Part shown: one piece after another, positions 52,286 to 62,955 of the stretch
Numbering within the stretch: position 1 is the first letter of the stretch
Layout of the letters: each line of letters begins with the position of its first letter
Assembly (NCBI GenBank): GCA_037893225.1
Contig: JAZGUH010000195.1
Location: 930,001-994,000, forward strand
Source: Hippasteria phrygiana
Taxonomy: Eukaryota; Echinodermata; Asteroidea; Valvatida; Goniasteridae
Direction: 5' to 3'
DNA: 64,000 nucleotides
Translations under genes and position numbers: made by a program
Notes under the pieces: generated by a model
Told to the model about the DNA's origin: nothing
What the model saw: only the letters and a program-made list of their open reading frames with translations
Database searches by the model: none

Positions 52286-54194
52286 AAACATCGGAATTGC
52301 CCATCACTTAAAGACTTATATTACTCTCGAAATGTGTTTAAAATTTAACAAATGACAAAAAGTGTGCTGTCATTGAAGTCCAGTGTGTATATACGAGTCC
52401 ATGTATTATAGACAGATTTTTAGAAATGTTGAAACGACTCCGGTTTTGTTGAAACGCATGTACATCAGGCATGCAACTTTTCATCAGATCAGCTGATTCC
52501 TCGTTTTTCACTTCACACTTTAGTATGCCATTGAAAATTGAAAAACACAAACTCTTGTAAAGATTGGAATTTCCTCATTTGTTTGTGAGGTTGCATGCCT
52601 GGTACATGTACATGTATTATTTTTTTATTGGACATTCCACTGCAGTCTTCTTTTAATTCTAAAGACCTTAGTTTTTGCAATTTTGAATCATATCTTTTGG
52701 TAGAAAATGCAGTTTACTTAGGCATTTTTCAGCAATGCCATAATATGCCTCTAAATGTTTTGTGGTTCATTAATTTCCCTCAAATCTCAACACCCGAAAC
52801 CTTGCAAAATGTTATGTATTGAAGAACTTATTATTTATTGGTGTTTGATTTAAGTATACATATAGAAAAACTTAACATGTAGTTTCATGTTTACTCTTGT
52901 AAACACATTTTCATGTCTTTCGACTTAATGTAAAAAGTGTGAAAATGTCATTTCTGCAATGTCTTGTGCCCTTCTTTGAAATATTATTAATGTTTAAAAG
53001 TCTTTCAGTTCCTTGTATGCAAAACATTTGTAGCTGCTTGTGAAAATAAAATAAAAGTGAAAATTGTACACAGGTTTTAGTTGTATTCATTAAAGCATCA
53101 TTTTCTGTTATTTATTATTTGTCATCCATGATCTACAACATATGAATGTTATAGGAATACAAAAATTGATAGGGTATTTCCCCCCCCCCCCCCCCCCCCT
53201 TTTACAGGAAATAGCATTGTGGGTAGCCTATATTTACATTTTACAATACTTGTTTTGGCCAAACCCGTCAAAAAAAAAGTGGTTTCCCTTTTGGTTTTAA
53301 TCAGTTTGACCAAAACTAAATGAAAAGGAAAATCATCAATAGACAACTTTTTATCGGCACACAATAATTTCGATTTAACCCCATTTTCAATTCCAGGCTG
53401 TAGAACTTAGGTTGTGGATATATTACATTTGTCATTGAAAAAAAATAGACAAAAATGACAAAAAAGCAGCCTGGCAATCTTTGTGATGTGTTTATAATAC
53501 ATCATTTTACATGTACTTTCCCTATTCCGAGAAGACATGTGCATTACGCAACGATTTTATTTTCTAGTCTGGCGCCTTTACTCCGCCTTCACACTTTATT
53601 ATAAGCCTGTATGTGGAGCAGGGTACTTGACACATGAAAGCGCCCTTGTGTTAAATGTAGCGGTGCCTGATTATAGTCAAGATGCAAAGTCGTTTGGGGA
53701 TATGACCAATGAGGACAGCACACTCGTGCCATCCACGTGCTTGCAAAGCTGCGTTGTTTTCCTAATCTGGGCATACGGAATGGACATCATTTTTTAGTGA
53801 TCCTGACTGTTTCGAATAATCAAGAGAACCGTATTTATAAAAATAGGTAACTTAATATTATAGCTTGTCTCCAACCCGTCAGATTCTTCTGCCCAACTTC
53901 GTTTAGTTTAGAAAAAATGAAATTTTTCACCGACCGTAAATTCACTACAACAACGGTCACATTTTCGTTCATATATTTCACAAAATGGACGTTTAAAATT
54001 TGAATAATCTCACTAAACAATAAGGCTATACCATTTCCAGCCTGTCTTTTAATTGAAATCTTACTTTTAAAGACACGTTAACTGGAAAATGAAATTCGAA
54101 AATGTGATCTCCAATCATGAATATGCATTTACCGAGCGTTTTATGCATACGCTGCAAATAAACGAAAGCATTTTTCAGCACGTTGCGCGCTGAC
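52286..54194. other. Long non-coding stretch
   Basis: 1.9 kb AT-rich DNA with a run of 20 C (53180-53199). ORFs are short and domain-free. Nothing supports a gene. Confidence 0.5.
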
Positions 54195-55965
54195 TGTCTT
54201 GGTTCAAGACGACAGTGATCAATAATGGATCGTGTAGCGTCGCGTTTATTCGTTCCATGCAGTGCGCCCTCTGACGGTACGATTATACCAACTCATAAGA
54301 TCGCACTATCGTCTTGGGAATCCTGCAAAATGTGGGCGCGGCTGTAATATGCAAATGTATTTTGTGTTAATATTCATAACCTTCGAACAACATGGCGCTT
54401 CATGCAGTCGGCGACCCCATGACATACCAGACGATAGTGTCCGGTTTGTGGGAAGAAACCGAATATCGTATAGGCTAGACCTGATTTCAAGTCCGAGATT
54501 GGCCGGCCGGCCATGCATCACACACACACACTGACTCGCGAAGGTTAAATTTAGACTAGTTCCAGGTCCCTCCATTGTCCTGGGTTTCACAAGAGGGCGC
54601 AAGACGGCGCTTTTTCCGGCACAACTTGATTGGCTATCAGGCCGACAAAAACCACGATCACAGATTTGGAACCAAGTCTACGTATAGGCGTACGTGTAGC
54701 GCCGCGTATAACTAATACAGTTATACTAGGATCTTTGGAAGGAACAAATAACATGCAAAACATATGTCTCTGTTAAATAAACGTGAAATTTATGGTTTTT
54801 ATTGGGATATCCGGCGTTGGGATTATACTTTCTCCAGTGCATCACGTTAATTACGTGTGTGATTCATGTCAAAAGACCTAATACTCAAAGCACTTTTGAG
54901 AATCACGGACGCATTTTTTTAAAAGTGAAATTCCTACTCTGAAATTAAATATGAATTGCCACACAGGCTGGACCGGGGGGGGGGGGGGGGGGGGGGGGGT
55001 AAGAGTATGCAATAATGATGGTTTTAAATATCCCTATTTCCATTCATATTTGCCTCAACCACTCTTTCCTATTTGCCCCAACCACTCTAGCTGGATGTGA
55101 GATTCGCCATGAGCCTAGAGCTGGAATTTTCAAGCTAAATTTAAACCATATATTTCATACAGGTCCATTTAAATTTGAAAGAAATACAACAGTGCAGGAT
55201 TTCGTTTTCACTCTAGAGCCGGCCTGACCGCATACTCGTACTCCTATTGTAGACCATGTGTAGACAGACTCCGAATCAGTGCAAGAATTCCCGTCCTCGA
55301 TCGACTGCTAAAAGGGTCCTTGATCGGGGAGCGTCCTTCTTCAGCACCTCGTCGGTCAGGCTTTATCCAAAGCCAACTTGAGAGGTTTTGTACAATATGA
55401 TACTGATATCAGGCCCGGCTGTAACGAGTGATTTGGAAATTGGAGGCGAAGTTGTTCTTAAAATCAAAACAGAGAGGCACATGTTGACAAATCAAGTGTT
55501 TATCGAAGTCAGTCGGCAAACACACCATGGAGGAATGAGCACAAACCCTTCCTCCATGAACACACGATCACGAAACGGTTGTTTCCAGTCACAGTCGATT
55601 GTAAAATTGTGCAATAATCGCCGTATCGCATATCGCGCTCTCGGCGCGGTGACGTAACAGTGTTGCTCGCCGGGCGGGCCATGCATGTTTACATAAGCCC
55701 CAGATCCCGACCCGTTAATATATTCAGGTCATCACATGATCCCATATGCATGTCCGTTTTGCGATCGCTGATTGGCTCTCTAGGAAAGCCTAGGGAGAAA
55801 TAAAGAAAAAGTTAAACCGCTGGTGCAGGATTCCCAAGACGATAAAGTGCGCGTGCGAGCCCATGAATTGGTCTAATCGTACCGTCAGAGGGCGCACTGT
55901 GTGGAACGAATAAACGCGACGCTACACGATCCATTACCGATCACTGTCGTCTTGAACCAAGACTA
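54195..55965. mobile_element. Long-TIR element, second subfamily
   Basis: Arms of about 125-135 bp are inverted: GTCTTGGTTCAAGACGACAG at 54196 and its complement ending near 55964. Both contain GTGTAGCGTCGCGTTTATTC and ACGGTACGATTA, and close with CGTCTTGGGAATCCTGCA. The end sequence is shared with the elements at 4379, 6579 and 60309 (GTCTTGGTTC, CAAGACG, CGTCTTGGGAAT). No clear flanking duplication. The interior has a run of 25 G (54975-54999) and no transposase. Confidence 0.78.
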
Positions 55966-56280
55966 TGTTTTCAGTCGCAGCTGGTTGAAGTACGTCTGGG
56001 CAATTATTATTACAATAACCGTCTGTTTGTGGTATTCAATTACTTTTTTGTATAGTTAATAAATAAAAATACATGTTGTAATAAACTTGTTATTCCATTG
56101 AGATAATGGTCAAGCCGCAAGCCTTGTAAGGAGCTTGTGTAGCCTGACCGGGTGAAGCGAATCCTGCCCCGCGTCTTGGGTGATATAATGGTAGGCATGG
56201 TAGGGATATCGGGACTGTCTCGTCGCGGGACATGGACGGTACTCGTAAATGGGTGGCCGCGGGGCCAGCCTGGCGCTAAC
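55966..56280. other. Non-coding spacer
   Basis: No gene. The end of this stretch may be the head of the SINE that follows. Confidence 0.4.
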
Positions 56281-56440
56281 GCAAAGTGAACAAAGAAGTG
56301 AACACAGTTGGTAGAGCGCTGGTACGGTAATCTGGAGGTCGCAGGTTCAAATCCCGCTCTTGCCAGTTTCTTTGTTCACTTTGAAAATGTGTTCAAAATT
56401 TACCTAGTAAATTTCCCTTGTGGATTGTTTGACGAATTAA
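56281..56440 (+). repeat. tRNA-derived SINE
   Basis: An RNA polymerase III A-box-like GTTGGTAGAGCGCTGG (56307-56322) and a perfect B box GGTTCAAATCC (56344-56354) have tRNA-like spacing. The acceptor stem cannot form and the T stem has a mismatch, so this is not a functional tRNA. The tail (CTTTGTTCACTTTG, AATTTACCTAGT, CCCTTGTGGATTGTT) recurs inverted at 61218-61306, showing a dispersed family. AAAGTGAACAAAGAA also precedes the tRNA part, so the head is bracketed by an inverted repeat. Confidence 0.65.
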
Positions 56441-56499
56441 TTGTATTTAGTTATCTATCTGTATTTCTTTTTTTGGGTCTTTTTTTATTGTTAGTGCCC

Positions 56500-56930
56500 C
56501 CTGTGCCCCGATATGTCGGGTGCCCTTTTTCACGTCTACCCTACGCCTATGCACAGGGGGGTCTAACATTTTACAGTGGGGGCACAGGGGACACTAACAA
56601 TTTTCAGTAGGGGACACGGGGAACTATAATTTCCAGTGAGGGCACACTAGGGCCAGCAGCATGAAGGAAATCATTTTAATGTTGCGGCGATTGTGTAATT
56701 ACGGGCCCCGTTCCTATAAGAGAACAAAATCCACTTTGAAGTTATTGGACTTACCAACCTAGCTTGCAAAATTAAAAACCAACAGGTATGTCCTATAGAT
56801 AGAGGGCAGGGTTTCGATTTTCTTGGGGACATTTTGGGGTAAAAACTCTGGAAATATTGGGGGGGGGGGGGGAATACCCCCCTAACACCCCCCCCCCCCC
56901 CCCCACTTGCTACGCATATGCATGCCTCTG
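56500..56930. mobile_element. Poly-G/C MITE-like repeat
   Basis: Related to 28778-30084: shared GGCACACTAGGG, ATAATTTCCAGTGAGG and GGTATGTC, with ends resembling CTACGCCTATGCA and GCTACGCATATGCA. Includes runs of 14 G (56859-56872) and 17 C (56888-56904). Confidence 0.65.
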
Positions 56931-57580
56931 CCTGTTTGACTACAATATCGGGGTTGTTTTTAAGGTTGTTTGTGGCGGATACTTATTAGTTGTTTTGCCG
57001 ATTTCTTAGCCCCATTTGGGCAAGTTGAATATATTTTGTTGGTGCCAGGTGTTCTTTCAGTGTTACACTAGGTGTAGGTTTCGGATGTAGGTTTGAAGGG
57101 ATGATTTTTTGATTGTTTGTTATGCATAAGGATACAGTTCAAAAAAATTTAGTTTAAGGTATTTATGTCACAGGAGTGGAGTGGGAACGAAGTTGAGACC
57201 CTTTCACAAAGCAAGTTTCTCAGTTTCAGATAATTTTACTTTGGATAGGTGTGTTATGAATTGGTCGCATTGTGCTGCTAATAGAGATACAGTAGTAGTT
57301 TATTGCATTTTGTTCGTTTGGGTTTGGATTTGCATTTACCAGAGAAGCGGTTGGAGTTTCGTTGACTTGAGAGATCTCTTAATTTCTTTGTTGAATTACT
57401 TTTTGCCACAGTTTTTAATATAACGGATATAATCGATTGGGTTATTCAGTATTAATATAATTAATATAACAATCATAATAGATGGATGGCAACAGTGGAT
57501 GTCTCTTTTGAGAGGATATGTTGGTCTTGTTTTGAGGAGATCTCAGTAGGGACGTTTTCCCTTGATGCCCGCCATAGTCA
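56931..57580. other. Non-coding spacer
   Basis: No recognisable gene in AT-rich sequence. Confidence 0.5.
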
Positions 57581-57638
57581 CCTTGGCCTTGGTGATCTTG
57601 GCTTTGGTGATCTTGGCCTTGGTGATCTTGGCCTTGGA
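57581..57638. repeat. 15-bp tandem repeat
   Basis: GGTGATCTTGGCCTT repeats about three to four times. Confidence 0.8.
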
Positions 57639-58059
57639 ACTGTTCAGCTAATGTTTCTTGTGCTGTTCTTATTGCTATGACTAATTTCGCCTCCGTGTAG
57701 CGAAGATGCTGTTTGTATTTCTCCAGCGTCACTCGTTTGAAGAGGAGCGATGTCTTGGCTTACTATGGACGTAAATCCCGGGGTGTGTATATATCCCCCA
57801 CTTCTTGATGGGGGTGCGCCATTGTATCACCCCCCCCCCCCCCCCCCCCCCCACCTCCAATTTGTGTGGTAAAAAAAAGGCTGATTTCAAGGTTATCTTG
57901 TAACTTTCAAGAGTAAAAATGTATGAAAAACGGAAGACAAACAGTACACAAACTTTAAATACACCGTTGTGTTGTCAGGCATATATAGGGACAAAAGTCC
58001 CCTATACATTGGGTAAATTACGGTATCATGAGCAGCAACCCCTTGTGTCATAATCAGTG
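57639..58059. other. Non-coding spacer with poly-C
   Basis: Run of 23 C (57830-57852). No gene. Confidence 0.5.
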
Positions 58060-58205
58060 CTGGAGGACTCGAGTCCGGACTCGGACTCGAGTCCGGACTC
58101 GAGTCCCGATTTTCAAGGACTCGGACTCGGACTCGGACTCGGACAGTCAGGACTCGGACTCGGACTCGGACTCGGACTCGGACACGGACAATAAAAAAAA
58201 CTCGA
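58060..58205. repeat. (GACTCG)n simple repeat
   Basis: Hexamer GACTCG and its variant GAGTCC form a mirror-like stretch. The Asp-Ser-rich ORF across it is a by-product. Confidence 0.85.
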
Positions 58206-58358
58206 GCAGCTGCCAGACTCGGCCCGAGTCCGGCCCCAAAAAGCCGATTTTTACCTTAAATTTTACCGCAATTTTGTAACGAAGTCGGAGTGTTTAGTTC
58301 GCAAATCCCGCCAGTAGCCTGCCCACACATGTACTTAATTCGGTAGTACAGTACGCGT

Positions 58359-58432
58359 CAACCTCGTCCCCATGGTGTTCGAGGAATACGCTTCAAGAAC
58401 AAGGATGAAAATAGACCCTGGGGGCGAGGTTG
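58359..58432. mobile_element. 74-bp MITE
   Basis: CAACCTCGTCCCCATGG at the left and CCCTGGGGGCGAGGTTG at the right form an inverted pair around a 40-bp loop. Confidence 0.7.
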
Positions 58433-59420
58433 AGTACACGTATACGAGCTCAGTACGTGAGGTATGGACGGTTTGCCTGGCCTGACGACACGTCGGTCCA
58501 ACAGCGATGCGCGGAGACTGTACCGGATTAAACATGGCATGAATTCGCCGTTTGCTCGCTTTACGTGGGTGCGTGTGCGATCGAATGCGCTGCATGCATG
58601 CGCGAAGAAGGCGCGGTGTTCGTGTACTTGCCAGTCGAGCCGCAACGTCATGTAGCTGGTGCACGACGTTCATTACTTGCGAACGGAAGACGGAATACCA
58701 GTTGTAATGTAGTGCGCGGTACACGTTTTGATTGGCCGAAAGTGATTCATTCACATAAATCTATTTCGCGCTAGTAGGCTTGTACTAGCAATACTTCCCA
58801 ACTGATATTCATGACATCATTAATCTTCTACATTTCAAATTTGTGAAGTACTTATTTAAACTTCTGCACCATAGAAACATTCTCATATTTTGTTTTGTCT
58901 GCTAAAATAGTTCGTGTATTACAATGTAAATAAACAATCATTGCAACATTATGTTAAAGCTAAAGTTTGACCTACTACTTGTCATCAGACTCACATCGGG
59001 ACTCGACTACAGCCCTGCTAAAGAGGACTGTTCCCCAAGACCAGTTTTTAAGTAATCAAACTAATCATTGGTTGAAGTAAAACAAATCTGGTTGAATACA
59101 TTTTTGTATTTTTCAGTATAATTAAATCTCCAGGGGTAATTTTGGTTTGGAAAAAAGACAGATAAAGTTGAACAAAATCGACGTTTTTATGGTGACGTTA
59201 GAGGCACATGCAATGCGTGATTTTTGTTCAAAGCTTCTATTTTTTTTAAACATGTTCTCTGCACGGTTGCAGTAGGTGTTATTTCTTTGACGTCATATTT
59301 TCAAATTTAAAGTATACCGATTGACAATTACAACTAACGTTATACATGTACAATGTACATGTTTCGGTGCTGAGTTGTGAAATGCGCCCTCTATTGGCCC
59401 TGATCACCAGCCTTTTTTTT
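58433..59420. other. Non-coding spacer
   Basis: No gene. The minus-strand ORF at 58335-58754 overlaps the MITE and has no domain. Confidence 0.45.
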
Positions 59421-60250
59421 GGAAACGGCGCGGCGCGACGCGACGGCGCGGCGCGACGCGACGGCGCGGCGCGACGCGACGGCGCGGCGCGACGCGACGG
59501 CGCGGCGCGACGCGACGGCGCGGCGCGACGCGACGGCGCGGCGCGACGCGACGGCGCGGCGCGACGCGACGGCGCGGCGCGACGCGACGGCGCGGCGCGA
59601 CGCGACGGCGCGGCGCGGCGCGACGCGACGGCGCGGCGCGACGCGACGGCGCGGCGCGACGCGACGGCGCGGCGCGACGCGACGGCGCGGCGCGACGCGA
59701 CGGCGCGGCGCGACGCGACGGCGCGGCGCGACGCGGCGGCGCGACGCGACGGCGCGACGCGACGGCGCGGCGCGACGGCACGGCGCGACGGCACGGCGCG
59801 ACGGCACGGCGCGACGGCACGGCGCGACGGCACGGCGCGACGGCACGGCGCGACGGCACGACGCGACGCGACGGCACGACGCGATGGCACGACGCGACGG
59901 CACGACGAGACGGTACGACGGCACGGTACGACGGCACGGTACGACGGCACGACGACACGACGCGACGGCCTGTATAAAAATATTGAAAAACAGGTAACAG
60001 GACGACGCGACGGCTCGACGCGACGGTACGACGGCACGATGCGACAGCACGACGCGCCGGCACGACGCGACGGCACCACGATACAACACGACGCGACGGT
60101 ACGCCGCGACGTCGCGACGGCACGACGCGACGCCTTTGACACTGCATAAAAGTAATGAGGAACAAGGCGACGGCACGACGCGACGGCACGACGCGACGGA
60201 GCCGTCATGCCGTCGCGTCGTGCCGTCGAGGCGATGGCACGACGCGACGC
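59421..60250. repeat. GC-rich satellite (18-bp then 13-bp units)
   Basis: The first section, to about 59770, repeats GACGCGACGGCGCGGCGC (18 bp). The second, about 59770-59870, repeats CGGCGCGACGGCA (13 bp). The rest is degenerate CGACGCGACGGCA. Two AT-rich inserts (about 59969-59998 and 60128-60165) interrupt it. An inverted segment lies at about 60170-60230. Long arginine/alanine-rich ORFs in most frames are by-products. Confidence 0.9.
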
Positions 60251-60308
60251 AATTTTGTCGTCTATGGAATTCCATATTTTCGAGCGTGCACGGCAGTATA
60301 ATCGGAGC

Positions 60309-60525
60309 TAGTCTTTGTTCCAAGACGTCATTAGCGGTGCGACGTATTTCACGCACGGCCGGCCGACAGCGCCCTCTCGCTACACACACACGGCACGGCC
60401 AAATCGATAAGACCGTCTTGGTTATTTCGCAAGTTCTGCTCGCGAAATCGCGAGCAGAACTGTGTGGCATTTGCATGCGCGTGTGACGTAGCTGCATTAT
60501 TGCATGTAAATCCAAACACTCACTA
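60309..60525 (+). repeat. Long-TIR family, third copy, left part
   Basis: Starts TAGTCTTTGTTCCAAGACG and matches the right arm of the 4379-5558 element (inverted) for about 215 bp, through ACAGCGCCCTCTCGCTACAC and CGAAATCGCGAGCAGAAC to AACACTCACTA. It resumes at 62225 after an insertion. Confidence 0.8.
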
Positions 60526-62224
60526 TATTCCGTGGGACGAGAGGCCGAAAGTGCTTTAGTTTTGGAGGTACGTGATCTGGTTTGCAGAAGTTTATAAATA
60601 TTTCCATTTCTATAGACTATGATGTACTTAAACGAAAAAACTTTGTTCCCACATCCACAAATTGTTTGGGAATGAAACAATTTACGACAAAACAAGCCCA
60701 AAATCTGCATGAGAAAATTTAAGAAATAGCGCCCTCTATTGACACAATAAACAAATGTTAATTTGCGCGCATTGCGTGATCGAGGCGGGTGCGCCTGACG
60801 TTTCTTTTGTTACATTTTAGCTTTTTTTTAATTTCTAAACCAAGGTACCTCATTACAGTCATTTTCAATTTGAAATAATCAGGGAGATCCTTAATTATAG
60901 GATCTCTGGTAATTAATTTTGACTGTTAATTTCCTTTATGAAAAATGCAAAACCCACGGCATGCAGAAAACTGTCGATTCTTTAATCCAAGACTTACGGT
61001 AACACTGTTCAGCTTTAAAACGTTGAGTGTCCCACAAAAACTATAAATCAAAGCAGGTAACAGCTATTCTTTGACTAAATTTACTTCTGGAGTTTCCTTG
61101 TACATGTATTTAATCACGTTATCAGTGATGAAAAAGTTGAAAACCTAGAGAGATAGCTGATGGATAACTGATCATAAAATCCCTGAAATGGGTCAGTTCT
61201 CATAATTCAATTTAACTTGAATTTAACAATCCACAAGGGAAACTGACTAGGTAAATTTGAATACATTTTCAAAGTGAACAAAGAAACTAGCAGGAACGGG
61301 ATTAAACAATCCCATTCATTTACTGTAAAGACATTTTAAAATAGTTGTCTACACCATTGTACAGGAGTCATGCATTATCCAATAATGAACAAGGAATGAG
61401 ATTTGGCTATAAATACAAAAAAGGTACATGTACACTTTTTACAGTACAAATGATGAAGTTACATAAAAAAAACCAATTCAACAAATTCACTGTACATATT
61501 TTATGCCTTCGAAATCATTAAAATTAAAAATGTCCCAAATGTACATGTATTGTAATGTACATGAACTTAGGTTAATCTTACAATGGTGATTGTGTAGTGT
61601 AGGGCCCTAAAGAGGGGCCCTACTCAACACAATCGCCTAAAATCACAGTATAAAAACGTTACATTGCTCACAACACTGCAACTGCATATACAAAAAAGAA
61701 CTCGGTCATGTCGGTAGACATGTAGACCGCCGGCTAACGTGACGTGGCACAAGTTCTGGCGATAAACTGCGCCTTGCTATTGCGTGGCTTGCGGTCCTTT
61801 TGTGAAGGCCCTATGTGCTCCGAATGACTACTCGCTTTGACATGTTTGAGTCACCTTTTCCAGTTGGAAAATGCTTGAACTCGCACTCGCGTCCGCTAAT
61901 TCCGACGACTCTATGTTGGATTCTCGTCAATGGTATATAAAACGGGCGATTTGATTGGTTCTGTTGAGGCACCACATACAAACCTTGCATATCATTGGTT
62001 GATTTTAATCCTCTCTCGACGCCAAATTCTATTACGAATAATGGCTCCGTCCTCGAATTTTATGTTAATAAAAAATTATTTGCGATGTTCCAAACAACCC
62101 AAGAATGTGGGAACAAGGTTTATATGTAGTTGTTATTTTTGATCAATGAAACAAGAAATATTAGAAAACCTTCTGCACGCCAGACCGCGCGATAAGCGAA
62201 AAAAAGACCTCGTCCCACGGAATA
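60526..62224. mobile_element. 1.7-kb TIR element with 3-bp duplication
   Basis: Ends TATTCCGTGGGACGAG and the inverse are flanked by CTA (60523-60525 and 62225-62227). The empty site is known from the relative at about 5310-5345 (CACTAGTCTAGTTTCTG), which supports the boundaries. The interior has no recognised ORF and includes the SINE tail at 61218-61306. Confidence 0.78.
61218..61306 (-). repeat. SINE tail copy
   Basis: Inverted match to 56360-56440 (AATCCACAAGGGAAACTGAC, TTCAAAGTGAACAAAGAAAC). The tRNA-like head is missing apart from a short GGGATT remnant. Confidence 0.65.
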
Positions 62225-62328
62225 CTAGTCTAGTTTCTGTACTCACGTCGGTTCTCCTACATCCGAGTCGACTTCAATTCAACGGACGACTTGTCTCAAC
62301 GGAAGACTTGTCTCCACGGACGACTTCC
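62225..62328 (+). repeat. Long-TIR family, third copy, continued, with minisatellite
   Basis: Resumes CTAGTCTAGTTTCTGTACTC as in 5310-5345 (inverted), then joins sequence identical in type to 17415-17480 (CGAGTCGACTTCAATTCAAC, ACGACTTGTCTCAACGG). It breaks off at 62328, where the 22-bp satellite starts. Confidence 0.7.
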
Positions 62329-62955
62329 CAGCTAACAATTTTACGTTGTGACAACGTTGCCACATGGTCACGTTTTCGTTGCGGCAACGTTAGGAAAATG
62401 ACGTTGCAGCAACGGAAAAATGTCGACTCCCATACGCGTTGCCACAACGTTATCACGCAACGTTAAGAGGACGTTGCTACAACGTAAAAGAGACGTTTAC
62501 TGGACAGGTACATGATTACAACCTTGACGTCACGTTAAAACGACCTAATGGGCACCTAACAGCAACGTATATGCACGTTTGTACAACCTTATGGGGACTT
62601 GATTACAACTTGATTATCACGTTACTGCCACCTTATTATAGGGGACATTTCTACAACCATTTACAAACGTTATTGCAACCTTGTGGGCACATCTCTGCAA
62701 CTTTGTTGGAACCTAAAAGCAACTTTATGGGACGTAATTGCAACTTTATTGGGGACGTCACTGCAACCTAATTGGCACGTCACTGCAACTTGTTGTGCAT
62801 GTCACCGCAACTTTGTTAGAACGTAATAGCAACTTTATGGGACGCAATTGCAATTTTATCGGGCACGTCACTGCAACTTAATTGGCACGTCACTGTAAAT
62901 TTATAGCACACTATTGCAACTCTGTGGACACGTTCCTGTAACATAATAGGGATAT
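62329..62955. repeat. Degenerate 22-bp satellite
   Basis: About 28 imperfect units near GCAACTTTATTGGGCACGTCAC. The early units read as ACGTTGCAACGTTG-like words. Divergence is high, and the short ORF at 62439-62771 is a by-product. Confidence 0.8.

Noticed and set aside
56303..56366. Functional tRNA gene
   Set aside because: A and B boxes are present but the acceptor stem cannot pair and the T stem has a mismatch. Shared tail sequence with 61218-61306 indicates a SINE.
58028..58279. Asp-Ser-rich protein
   Set aside because: Translation of the (GACTCG)n simple repeat.
59279..60710. 439-residue arginine-rich ORF and overlapping ORFs on both strands
   Set aside because: By-products of the GC-rich satellite and of the adjacent TIR; no domain.
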